Assembly: GCF_945859685.1 (NCBI RefSeq)
Contig: NC_079148.1
Span: 87,363,007-87,427,006 of the forward strand
Direction of reading: 5' to 3'
Length of the DNA stretch: 64,000 nucleotides
DNA from: Eupeodes corollae
Taxonomy: Eukaryota; Arthropoda; Insecta; Diptera; Syrphidae
The translations under genes and the position numbers were made by a program. Below, piece after piece: positions 45,781 through 56,031 of this stretch. Under the pieces are notes generated by a model. The model was not told the origin of the DNA and made no database searches. It was given only the letters and a program-made list of their open reading frames with translations. The stretch's first letter is position 1. Each line of letters opens with the position of its first letter.

Positions 45781-45916
45781 ATCAAATACCTCATCTGAAC
45801 TTGGAGTAATTTTTTTTACTCTCTGAAATTCGTTTTTTTTGTTCGTTATATAGAATACCTAATGGACTTGAAAAAAGCGTTCGTAATATCGATCATTCGT
45901 TATACTGTACCACCAC
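45781..45916 (-). mobile_element. Right (5') end of the Tigger-like DNA transposon
   Basis: It ends in the inverted repeat 45892-45916 (...TGTACCACCACTG) and a TA. Near 45830-45785 the reverse strand can read 'ITPSSDEVFDVEDD', an acidic stretch that may be the region just before the C-terminal piece found at 35057-35296. If so, the LINE entered inside the transposase gene. Confidence 0.5.
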
Positions 45917-46351
45917 TGTAATTCGCTGGGCTGTGAAAAACTCCAATTAGATCAGCGAATTTCTAATAAATACTTACGACTATGATGTTTCCAAAAAGTA
46001 CTTGCTATTGCAACTTGGATTATGCCTTATATTATCAAGAAAGAAGCACTATTTAATTTGTACTTGTTTTTTAGAATGGCTTGTTAGTTTTATTGTATTT
46101 TAAGTCAACGATTCCAAAACATGTTGAAATGTAAAAAATGTATCGAAAGAACCCTCTTCGCGTTTATGACGCATTATCTTCACAAAAAAACACCTTTGCT
46201 TGTTACTTTGTTTTTTTAACAATTCATTCTTTTTAAGAAACTCCCTCCACGATATGTCGCGTTCCTTACCTTAAACCCAGGTGGAGTTGTTGAATTTTTG
46301 TTTATAATTTACACCCCGGAACTGTTGAATATAGCGAAGATACACACTAAG
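45917..46351. other. Intergenic DNA, nothing recognised
   Basis: No coding or repeat signal was recognised between the Tigger-like end and the A2 tail. Confidence 0.35.
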
Positions 46352-47053
46352 TTTTTTTTTATAATGAGCGCATACTCAAGAGAATATTACTACCCTTATT
46401 ATGCAAAAGTCCAGTGTGAGCAATAGGAAACGAAGAGAAGGTTTGAAAGGAGATGTAGGTGCACATAGGTCTTAAATTCTTGAATATAGCAATGAGTGGG
46501 AAAGACAGAGTGTGGTAAGACACTCCACATTCGCGTAGTACGTCTTAAGAACGAAGCTCTGAATTTGACAGTACAGCCGAAGCTGGACTCGAGGTTATAC
46601 TAATGAGCATTTCTTGAAGCTCGTGTATTACGGTTGAACTGTTAAAAAGGAGGAATGCAGCTGGTTATTTCTCTAGAGCATAAACCGTTGAAGTAACGTC
46701 AAAAAAGGTGAAACAAGAAACTTAACGACGATGTTCAAGCGACCTAAAGGAACTAACATGATATTATCACTAATCAACTTAATACGTTCAACAGTATCCA
46801 AGACGCTTTAGTAAATTGCAAAAGCACCAGCCCCGAGATAGGCGTTATACTCAAGCTTCCAACGTTTATAATATCTTGCGATAACAGCTAGATCAGAAGG
46901 GCAGACCAGTCTTTTGCCTCGACTTTAGAAACCCAAGGACCTTGTGGAATTTTTGGCGGCACCGCGTATGTGATCGTTCCACAAAAGGTGGTTGGTGACA
47001 CACATACCAAGAATATCGACACAGTTCAGTTTCATTGATGCAAATGCCATCCA
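46352..47053 (-). pseudogene. Non-LTR retrotransposon A2, 3' half
   Basis: Reverse complement of the A1 family. It covers the block around 'LGMCVTNHLLWNDHIRGAA' (about 47000), the IGDN region and the C-terminus, and the 3' UTR block TTTGCATAATAAGGGTAGTA, ending in a short poly(A) at 46352-46360. The other half lies beyond the B1 insertion at 48428-48708. Stops and frameshifts throughout. Confidence 0.7.
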
Positions 47054-48427
47054 TTTTAGTTTTAGTTTTATTTAATCATTTATATTACAATCTTATACTA
47101 GATACTAATACAAAATATAAAATAATTTTTAGTGGAAATATACAAATATAAATAAATAGATATTACTATAATTTATAATTTTGTATTTATAATTTAAAAT
47201 TAATAAATACAATTTAATGATAAAAAAAGATTAAGTCTTAAAAGTTTTTAGGAGGTTACAGTTTAAATTTTATTTAAAACATATTTTTTAAATGATTCTC
47301 TCGAAACATCAAGATTAAAATCAATCCTATGACAAATTAAATTCACTTCTTTTGTGCAACGCGTTAATTACTGCCATAATTTTTACGATGAAACTGCTCA
47401 TAAAAATGAAACCGGTAGCGTGTAGTTCTACAGGTTGCATTTACACAATTAACTAGTCTTCGTAGAGGCAGACAATTGATATGAAATGTTACGATGTCTC
47501 TTATAAACATTACTGAAAAATAAGTCCGACGATCATAAAGAGATTGAATACCAAATAATAAACAGCGAGTAGAATAAGAAGGCCTTACAATCTTCCAGTT
47601 TAGCTTATAAAATGCATACCTTGTAAAATGTTTTTGAACTTTTTCAATTCTGTCTATTAAATTATTGTTAAAACGGTTCCAAATAATGCCACAGTAGAGG
47701 TTTTAAGTTATATGAATCTGAGAATTCCTTGGTGTTTCTTTTTAAGAAATTAAGCATTTGATTTGCTCTATTTGTGATATAATCATAGTGCGGTAAGAAG
47801 GACAATTTTGTATCTAAAATTACTCCTAGATCCTTCATTCTTGTTACACGCTCTAAATTTGCATGGTTGATAGTATAATCAAATACTATGGGATTAGAAT
47901 TTCGGAAACATGACAAGACTTGACATTAAGAAGCATTTAACAGTAGGTGATTTAGCTTGCACCAATTATCGAGCCTTGACAAATTTTCCAAAAGAAGAAC
48001 ACAGTCAGCTTGACATGAAATCTAAGAAATCTAGGAATATCATTTACAAACAACAAGAATAATAATGGACCCAAATGGCTTCCTTGTGGAACACAAGATG
48101 GGACCGAGATATACTTTTTACTATTTGAACTTTTACTATTTAAAATTTACCAGCTAAATATGATTCAAGCCACTTTAGTAGGGAAGAGCGAATACCGTTA
48201 GTTTGTTCATTAAGATTTATTGATGAACTCTGTCAAATGCCTTTGTAAAATCTGTAAAAAAAAACATCTGTTTGCAACCCTTTTTCCATATTTTTAATAA
48301 TGTTATTGCTTATTAATGCTTAGTTTGTTGCGGTTGATTTCCCTGCTACAAACCCATTTTAAGAAACCGAAACATTTTTCTGAAATAACTCAGTCAACCT
48401 GTTGCAAACTAATTGGATTAAAAGTTG
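47054..48427 (-). pseudogene. Non-LTR retrotransposon B1, inserted in A2
   Basis: The reverse strand shows 'GFVAGKSTATN' (about 48350), motif A 'YRFYKGI'/'TDFTKAFDRVHQ' across a frame change (about 48260) and a motif B/active-site region in broken frames (48100-48000). It then shows a 82-codon frame 47916-47668 containing 'RVTRMKDLGVILDTKLSFLP' and 'MLNFLKRNTKEFSDSYNLK', followed by C-terminal blocks. The 3' UTR ends AATAAAACTAAAACTAAAA at 47054, a polyadenylation signal plus tail. The copy is 5'-truncated and dead. Homologous blocks in B0 place both in one subfamily. Confidence 0.7.
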
Positions 48428-48708
48428 CAGAGTGTTGGATGTAGAACAGAACTCTGGGGCACACCAGCATTTATTTTGTGGTTTTCAGAATTGAACTCAT
48501 CCAATACTGCTTGTATTGAACAATCCGAAAAGAAATTACTAATCCAATGACAGAGGGATTCATAAAAATCGGTAAGAGATCCTGATGCCAGACCCTATCA
48601 AATGCTTTTAAAATATCAAGTGCAATAATCCTACTTTCTCCAAAATGATGTAAAGGTTTGCTCCACTGTTCGGTGAGATGAACCATGAGGTCGCTAGTGG
48701 ACCTTATA
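48428..48708 (-). pseudogene. Non-LTR retrotransposon A2, 5' part
   Basis: The minus frame 48686-48471 reads 'MVHLTEQWSKPLHHFGESR' then 'IIALDILKAFDRVWHQDLL' (RT motif A), corresponding to 22440-22560 in A1. Towards 48430 comes 'VCPRVLF'/'AGVPQSSVLHPTL' in another frame (motif B). At 48427 the sequence switches to B1. The RT active-site segment between motif B and 'LGMC' has been lost around the insertion. 5'-truncated near 48708. Confidence 0.7.
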
Positions 48709-49994
48709 AGTGTTTTTATTTGTCAAAGCAATGTCTACTTTATTAAGACTTCTTATAAGCTTCAGCTGAATTCAAACAAATTCTATACATTTGTATCAAA
48801 TGAATATCTGCTTTCCCGAATTGTTATTATTATTTTTCTATCGATTCTTGATCATTTGAAAACCTTTTCTTAAACAATTTCTTTTCTTAGTTAATTGACG
48901 TCAAATATTAATATGATATTTAGTGATTTGCTTGATGATTATATTAGTATTTTTGTATTCGTATTATTCTCAAACTATTTTTTGTATTATAATCCTAAAT
49001 CAGTTTGCAACAAAAAGATGTAGGACCCTGAACCTTTTCAATAGACGCAGACTGTGTTTCCTACTTTATATTTCTTTCCCTTTTTTTTCGTTCTTTTTCG
49101 ATGAAGACTAAAAAGGGAGCTCGGAGGCTACGTACTCATACAGCTTTCAAGAACCAGCTGCTGCTACTGCGCATTAATAATAATAATATAACATAGTACG
49201 TCACATTGATCAACCAAAGTAACAATTTCGTATACCTATGTAAGGTAGGTAAGGCTGTTCGCGTCTTATTAATTTAATACCCAGCAAACGCATATTTTAG
49301 GTAGGTGAAGGTACCTACTAACCATATTTTATTTTGAAGTCCACATACAAAAACGCATCATGACGTCGTGCGTCGTTGCCACCGCGCCGTTTTTGAGTAT
49401 AGCTTCCATTGTAACATGATTAACCCTCTTCAACTTACCCACTGAATACGTGAGCATAATTTAATGTAAACAAAAATTGAACATCCTTTCAATGTTTTGT
49501 TATGCTAATATTTTTTGCACTTCTAAAATAAAGAATAGCTCAATTTTTAGGATAAAATGAAGCACTTCACTGCTTTTTCCAATAAGCAAATTTCAAATGG
49601 ATCCTTGCTGAAAAGAATTGTGTGTTTTATGAAAGGGTCTTAATACAGAGATCATATTATTGATCCTTTAAATTTGTGTTATACCTATTAAATGCATGCA
49701 CCTCTTGTCAACACATCCTTGGGTTGGTAACACACTAGATATTTTTGCATAATCCTTCCAAAAAGAAAAATGGAAATCGTCAATTAAGATTCATTTTGAA
49801 TGCCTAAGGAAGGTTTTCAAGTCTAAAAAAATCCTCGACAATAACATTCCGTTTATTAAATTTCTGTTAACTTGCAGGTACTTTAAAAAAATATATAAAA
49901 TTAAAATGTCAATGTTTAGTTTTGATCTCGAAATAGATGTTTATTTTACCTTGTTAAATGTGAACGTAATAATACTTCCATATATGAAAACTAC
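48709..49994. other. Intergenic DNA, nothing firmly recognised
   Basis: At 49360-49390 lies a GC-rich island with a CRE-like TGACGTCG and repeated GTCGT. It might be regulatory but is unsupported. Two + open frames (48685-48873, 48923-49111) have no domain. Confidence 0.35.
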
Positions 49995-52115
49995 TTAGGT
50001 TAGGTTAAACGGCCACTGGATACGGACGCAATTAGGCTAGTTTAATGGCCCATTGTGATACCACATGAATCTTGAGGCTTTCTCCTAAGCTCAATGGAAC
50101 CAGTTTGAGTCCCGTAAAAAACATGCGAGGTTGATTATGTTAATATGATTTGGATCGATAGAGAAGAATTCCCCTACGTAATTCTTAAATTTTTGAGTTA
50201 GATCAGGGCATGTACAGATAAGGTGAAGAACTGTTTCTTCCTCGTCCGTACAGCTTCTGTGATCAGACTTTGTGGATAGGTTGTATTGGGACTTGAAAGT
50301 ATATAACTGTTGAAAGTTTCCGTAGGAGAACTATCAGGAAAGGGAGTGTTCAGTAGTTTGTTCAGCGATTTATTACTTGAATTTGTCCAAGAGCCGTCTG
50401 CATTTTCAAGCAGCTTGGAGTCTTTGGATTAGTTGAAAGAATTTTCGGTAACCTAGAGGCTTCAGAAGTTTCTTCTATCATGCCACAGAAGGATCGCCAG
50501 GAAGATCGCTTAGATTTCCTTAGTGCCTTGTTGTTAATTCTTAGGGATTCTTTGTAAGAAGAGTTGCCTGCATTCTCTTCTGAGCGAGTCAAGCTCTGAG
50601 GCCCACCATTGTGGTTTCCTCTTATGAGTATGAGTGGAGAAGCGATATCTAGATCTGTTCATAGCTGAGGTGAGGTCATTGACTTTTTTGTCAAGTTCGT
50701 TAGCGTTAGATGAAAGACTAGACAGCCCAGGTTTTAGTAAACTTCGCAATAAGTTCCTGTATGAAGCCCGGTCAGTTCTCCGACGATTTCGAAAAGTCAA
50801 TGGACTAGGGTTTTTATCCACATTGCTATTGAACTGGATATATCTATGATCAGAGAACGAGTGTTCTTTGGATACTTTCCAGTCCAAGATCATAAGGTGT
50901 ATAGCATCTGAGACAAGAGTTATGTCTAAGACTTCTTGTCGAGTGTTAGTTATGAAGGTTGGTTTATTTTCAACATTACTTACTAAGAGGTTAGTACCAA
51001 GAATTTAATCAAAAATGAGCGTTAGTACCCGTAGCATGATGGTTAGTGCGTTGGACTGTCATGCAAAGGGTCTGGGTTCAATCCCTGCCTGTGCCACCTT
51101 AATTTAAAAAAAATAATTTTCGGGGGTACTGCCTCTTGCGAGGAATTGACAAATCCTTCAAGAGTAATTCTTGTCATGAAAAAGTGCTTTCTCAAACTAG
51201 CCGTTCGGATTCGGCCCAAAATTGTAGGTCCCTTCCATTCCTGACAACAGTACTCGCACACAGGAATGGTTGAGAGTTGTAAGTCACTAGGCCCTGGTTC
51301 ACAACGGACTGTTGCGCCACCCCATTTGATTTTTTTGAGCGTTAAAATCGCTCCCAATAATTAGGCACTTCAGGGACGATTCTCTCAAGGGTTTTTCCAG
51401 GGAGAGGGCCAAGGTGGTCATGGCCAAGATCGCTAGCCAAAAAAATCCTTTGTTTGTTTCTAACCTAGCTATGGTGGTATCTTTGTCACTGAAATTATGG
51501 AGTGAAATACATTAATACTATGTTTCACTAGTATGCAAGATCTCGGTTCGCCTTTATTTGTCACACACAGTGTGTAGTACCCAGGAGTCCTGAGTCCTCA
51601 AACAACGGATCTCATAATCCATAGCTCTTGAATCAGGACAATGTCTTCCCCGTTTCTTGCCAGACGGAGAAGAAGTGAGGCCGAGGCCTTGATGGAGTGT
51701 TGGAGATTAATTTTTACTAACTGTAGCATTTTGACTACAATTAGACAGATCAACCTCCACCACGGATTTGTTTTGATCCTCTGAGTCAGAAGAATCATGT
51801 TTAGGTCGTCCTCAGTCTCCATTATGGATGGACTGTTTTCGACTTTTTTAGAGGGTGGAATCGTGATTGGAGAGGGCATGGGTGCATCGTAACCTTCTGT
51901 TAGGAGAGAAGACGACGCACTGCCCACCAACCGTGAGTTCACCTTCGGTTGTTGTAGGAAGCCCGCTATCCGCTATAGCCTCATAAAAACTACTTATTTT
52001 GACATGTATAAAATTGTCAGTATGTGAACTCAAATAAAATTTATTAAATATTTCAATTAATTGATTGGGAGAATTAGGGGCACCATAGTTCGATCTGCTA
52101 AAGATCAATTCAAGT
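49995..52115 (-). pseudogene. Non-LTR retrotransposon C2, internally deleted, with SINE
   Basis: Reverse strand, 5' to 3': an ORF1-like tail (52108-51850, 'GELTVGGQCVVF'), then the endonuclease start ('LQLVKINLQHSIKASASLLL', 'NGEDIVLIQELWI', 'GLRTPGYYTLCV', 'CLIIGSDFNAQ') interrupted by SINE copy 3. After it come 'NKPTFITNTRQEVLDITLVS', 'DWKVSKEHSFSDHRYIQF' (endonuclease end) and the linker 'KPQWWASELDSLRRECRQLF'. The next block is already the 3' Cys-rich end ('SDHRSCTDEEETVLHLICTC'), so almost the whole RT and RNase H are deleted. The 3' UTR is shared with C1, ending AACCTAACCTAA. Confidence 0.75.
51024..51335 (+). mobile_element. tRNA-derived SINE, copy 3 (full length, 312 bp)
   Basis: The best copy, bounded by an 8-bp target duplication TGAGCGTT (51016-51023 and 51336-51343). 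The head AGTACCCGTAGCATGATGG has an A-box-like TAGCATGATGG, and the B-box-like GGGTTCAATCC lies about 50 bases on. The anticodon-loop-like GGACTGTCATGC resembles tRNA-Asp. The body runs TACTGCCTCTTGCGAGGAAT, TAATTCTTGTCATGAAAAAG, GCCGTTCGGATTCGGCCCAA, and ends TTGCGCCACCCCATTTGA plus T run. RNA polymerase III transcription from the internal boxes is expected. Five other copies or fragments are in this window. Confidence 0.9.
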
Positions 52116-52189
52116 CGCTAGAATTATTGGTTTGTTACATATTTTGGGTTAGCCGGAATTTTCACTCTTTTTAAAATTGTTATGATAAA
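52116..52189. other. Spacer, nothing recognised
   Basis: Short AT-rich junction between C2 and the family E terminus. Confidence 0.3.
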
Positions 52190-52411
52190 AAAAACACCAA
52201 CTCGATTTTCATTTCTGCATCTTTTTGTATAACGAGCTTTATTAGATGTCGATATATCCACTGGTTCTTGATATATTGACGACGAAAAAGGCTTCCCGAA
52301 CGTATAGACGTATATGGACCTATGGACCTTGAAACGTCGAGAAGTAACAACATTTTCAATTTGACAAATAGAACCGAATTATAATAACCTCATATGGGCT
52401 ATGGGAAGTTA
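52190..52411. repeat. Repeat family E, copy 5 (terminus)
   Basis: The blocks TTAGATGTCGATATATCCAC, GACGACGAAAAAGGCTTCCC, CCTTGAAACGTCGAGAAGT, TTTTCAATTTGACAAATAG and TATGGGAAGTTAATTA follow the order of the right arm of the element at 32371-33785. Single end only. Confidence 0.65.
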
Positions 52412-52555
52412 ATTAGCGAAACATAACAAACAAATAAATAAAAGCATCAAAAAAATTGTTGTATATTTAAGTTTTTAGGTGGTCCAAATTTCTGCCAAGC
52501 TGTATCCTTTAGTATTTCATTAAACGGTAGTACAAGTGGAGTGAAATAGAAAAGC

Positions 52556-52802
52556 TTAGGACTGTCACGCCAGAGGCCTTAGGGTCAATCGCTGCCTGTG
52601 TCATCTAAAGTTTTTTTTCCCCGGGTACTGCCTCTTGCGAAGAATTGGAAAATCCTCCAAGAGTATTTCTTGTCATGAAAATTTTCTCAAATTACAGTTG
52701 GGATTCTGCTTAAAAATGAAGGTCCCCTCCATTCCTGACAACAGTACTCGTACGCAGGAATGGTTGAGAGTTGTAAGTCACCAGGCTATAGTTCCCAACG
52801 TT
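52556..52802 (+). mobile_element. tRNA-derived SINE, copy 4 (head truncated)
   Basis: It begins inside the tRNA-like part (TTAGGACTGTCACGCCAGAG, B-box GGGTCAATCGC) and continues TACTGCCTCTTGCGAAGAAT, TCCATTCCTGACAACAGTAC, CAGGAATGGTTGAGAGTTGT. It ends at CACCAGGCTATAGTTCCCAA without the last 30 bases. It is more diverged than copy 3. Confidence 0.75.
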
Positions 52803-53454
52803 AAAGGCGATTTGAATCCTTTTTATAAGAAAGTCGATTTTTATTTTGGGCTTAATTTTATTTAAGGGTATAAAAACCCTTTCAGCTGATGTACTACCAC
52901 GTGGGAAAACTAAAAGTATGATCATGAATTGTGATATATTTAAAAACATTTGCTTAACGATATCGTTTCCCAAGTTTTCGAATATTACCCAAAACTTTTT
53001 TGAATCCTGATAATACTTTGGGTCTATTTTTATTTTTGGGATTGTATTTGCCTGGTATGACATTTAAAGCGTTTGAGTGCCACAGTGATATTTAAATTTT
53101 CACTGAGCCTCGTACCAGCTGGAGCCATATTGTTCGTTCCTCTTCATGAATGACGACAGTACTATTTAAATATGTATACAATGTTAGGGGTTGAGTTTAA
53201 GTACTCTACGTCTACACACATTCTGTTATAATCCGATAAAATATCAAAGTGGTTGCCTTGGCAATGAGTGTTTAAACGAGCACAACTCAACTGCTTCCTA
53301 TCTCTTGAGCGTAATTTTATTTGTTTACCATATTTTTTCCAAGGCAATTTACAAACGATTCAAAAGCACAAAGAAGAATCGAAAAAATGCCGATGAAATT
53401 AAACCCAATTTGACTCATTTTAGATTTTACTTCAGTTTCTTTTCCTTGAGTTTC
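52803..53454. other. DNA upstream of the host exon, no gene recognised
   Basis: The minus open frame over 52710-53063 partly overlaps the SINE and includes 'LRTSTVVRNGGDLHF'-type wording that is antisense SINE. No exon was recognised. Confidence 0.35.
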
Positions 53455-53487
53455 AGTTGAGTTTTAACTGGTGACGCGTTCGATCGT
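53455..53487 (+). promoter_or_regulatory. Possible Inr/DPE core promoter of the host gene
   Basis: TTTCAGTTG fits the fly initiator (A at 53455 as +1). GATCGT at +28 to +33 matches 5 of 6 positions of the downstream promoter element. No TATA box is obvious. Another initiator-like TCAGTT is at 53508. Speculative. Confidence 0.25.
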
Positions 53488-53699
53488 TTTGTGTGACGTT
53501 GTCGTGTCAGTTTTTATATTTTTATTGTTTTGTGTTAATTATTTGTTTATTTTATTCTGCATTTAATTAATTTAAATACTCCTTTGAATATTTATATATT
53601 TTAAAGTAAAAAATAATAATAAATATCCTGATAGCCTTGGTTTAGTGCAAAGAACAAGGATAGAAAAACACTTTTCATTTACCTATCTCCTTAAGAAAA

Positions 53700-54264
53700 A
53701 TGTGCCCAACGCTTAACGCATTCCGATAGGCTTGGACACAAAGAAAATTTGTGAAAAATAATCCCTCTAGCTCCCTCGCAGTCGTGTTACTTGAATGTTC
53801 ATACTAAAGAGCAGCCAAACCAGTCAAACGAGAATGAAACAAAAGATGCAATAAAAGTGCATTAAAGCAAGACGAACGACTTAACTTTAATATTTCCTTG
53901 GTGTCGCCGTTAAATTTTGTTTAGTTTTGTTTGTTTATTTACGTATATACGTTATTTTGTATATGTTGTTGCTTTTTGAATATTATTCGTTTTCTTGTCC
54001 CGTTCACGTTCCCGTGTCGTAGCGTAGCCCGTATGCCGTCCAAATCCAACCCGTGGAAAAGAACGTGTTTGTTGTTTTAATTTGTATTTTTATTTTGTCT
54101 CTTTTGGGTCTTAACCCTGGCATTTTCCTTATCGTTTCGTTTGGGATTCCTGGACTTGGAAAAATAAATCAAAATTGAAATCGGTGAAACTGATAATAAT
54201 TGTGGCATAGTAGTACAAAATGACAAATAATGCTGTAATCCAGCAGGTTGAGAAGTATTTTTAA
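53700..54264 (+). promoter_or_regulatory. Five upstream ORFs in the presumed 5' leader
   Basis: Short ATG-initiated frames with stops lie before the main start: 53700-53729, 53795-53854, 53963-54022, 54033-54080 and 54220-54264. The last (14 codons, context AAAATGA) ends only 14 bases before the main ATG at 54279. If the leader is unspliced, these would restrain translation of the main ORF and allow regulated reinitiation. Presence is directly seen; the effect is inferred. Confidence 0.5.
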
Positions 54265-54278
54265 TAATAAAGAAAAAA

Positions 54279-56031
54279 ATGTTGCAAACCATCGAACAAC
54301 GGCAATTGCATTCAAACAATTCAAACTCCAGTGCAGCATCAACAGCGAACACACCGCTTGCCACATATCTGTCATCAGCTACTTCGACATCGTCAGTTGA
54401 TTCGGCCACAAATCGTACAGCTAGGCGCCGCTCTACGTTCTATGTGCCTTTGGTAATAACAGACGACGAGGAGGACAGTTTGACAAAACTATCAACATCA
54501 AATTCAACGAAGAATCAGCAACGAAATCCCAGTCTTAGCGAGGGTGAAAGCCCGAGCCCGACGAATTTAGAAAAAGCCACTCTATCCCCAGCAAAGAACT
54601 CAAAACTGATCTCACTGTTTGGTAGCAGCAGCAGCAGCAACAAGTCTCACAAAATGGCACCACCATGTGGCTTCAACTGGAGCATCACAGGAATGGGAGA
54701 CATGGATCTCAACGACGACGACCACAGTGATGGTGGTGAGTTCATCAAGGCGGCGACAACTATTAAGACTTCTGCTTCCAGTAAGAGCAGCAACAGAAAT
54801 AGCAGTGCTAGTAATGTAAGCACCACGACGGGCAGCAAAACGAGTACTCCTGTGAAAAAACTATCAAATGCATCGAAGACCAAGCGATATGGAGTGGTTA
54901 TGAATAGCATTAATCTAGATCAGGAGGAATCGCCAGATAAACCACAGCGCTCGCAAGTAGCACAGGCACAAGAGCCACCTATGAATAAGAGCCTTTCCTT
55001 GAATCGTTTACTAGCAGAGCTGGATGACGACATCATGATGGTGGACGAGAATGCAGCAGCGATCGCTGGAAATCACGATTTCGATGACGATGATTCAGAG
55101 ATAAGTCGAATGCAAACGAATACGTCGACTCCGATAAAAATGATGAAATCGCGTTCGCGCACAAATATCTTATCAGTGCCACAACAACACAACAGAACCA
55201 ACACCACGATCATGAGTAGTGTGAGTTGTTCGAGTGTGAGTAACTGCCGTGCCAAAGCTAGCACCTTACCTCAAAATTTGTCGCCTTCAGTTGCTCTGAG
55301 ACAGGGCTCCACTGCTGGAGTAAGTGGTTTTTATCCAAGTTCGCGAATAGGAACAAGTAACTGTAGTAAAATTGGCAGCACCACTAGTACAAGTGGTTTA
55401 GTTATATCAAATACATTTCCGCCGAAAAATCTTTTCCTATTGAAGTCAACTCCTAAACTGATGCAGTCGGCTTCGGCGTCGTCAGTACCCCACTCCGTTG
55501 GAGTTGGTGGGAAATTAACAGCGACTAAAAGTTTCTCGTCTGACACGTCAATAACTTCGCCACAACAACAAACAACATTGGGAACGTCGTCGCCGGCCAA
55601 GAAGTCGTTAAGCTTTATACGTCGCGCACACTCGACAAAATTATCGCGGAGCAATTCGTTGTTAAAATCGATTACCTCGTCGTCGTCGGGAACAGCAGCA
55701 ACAACTGCTGGCTCAGCGGGGGCGGCGGCGGCAGCGGCAGGTTTAAGTGCGAACTGCACGAACAGCCACAACTTGGCTTTGTATATGGCATACGATGTGC
55801 GTCCGTTGTCGTTGGAGCTGCTACAGCGGTTTTTTAGGTCAGATCGGTGTGTGGAGTTGATAAGGGAGCACTTCAAAATTGTGGATATAATAATGCAAAA
55901 CGGCTCGACACAAGAATGCAATTTGGAAAGCAGCATTTACAATCGCAACAATCATGAGGAGACCGATTATGATGCTCAATCCCCAATACGTGCAACAATG
56001 GATGATGACGAAGATGCAGGCATTCATTCGG
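54279..56031 (+). CDS. 5' coding exon of a Ser/Asn/Asp-rich protein, unidentified
   Basis: An ATG in good context (AAAAAAATGT) opens 584 codons plus one base, up to the donor GG|GTAAGT at 56031/56032. The frame would stop six codons into the intron. The product is dominated by Ser/Thr/Asn runs (poly-Ser near 115), poly-Ala near 485-500, and acidic clusters ('ITDDEEDSL', 'LNDDDHSDGGEF', 'DFDDDDSEI'). Candidate conserved islands are 'RRRSTFYVPLVITDDEED', 'LSLNRLLAELDDDIMM', 'KKSLSFIRRAHSTKLSRSNS' followed by LLKS, and a structured C-terminal part 'RPLSLELLQRFFRSDRCVEL' plus IREHFKIVDI. There is no signal peptide or membrane segment. It reads like the disordered N-terminus of a large cytoplasmic signalling or scaffold protein. 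I do not recognise the gene; the remaining exons are outside or hidden in the intron. Confidence 0.85.

Noticed and set aside
51040..51100. Possible genuine tRNA-Asp-like gene
   Set aside because: Head motifs look tRNA-like, but the acceptor stem does not close, and the same head recurs with a common body at several sites, so it is a SINE.
55331..55936. 201-codon minus-strand open frame
   Set aside because: It is an antisense shadow of the host exon; its composition mirrors the Ser/Ala codon runs of the sense frame.
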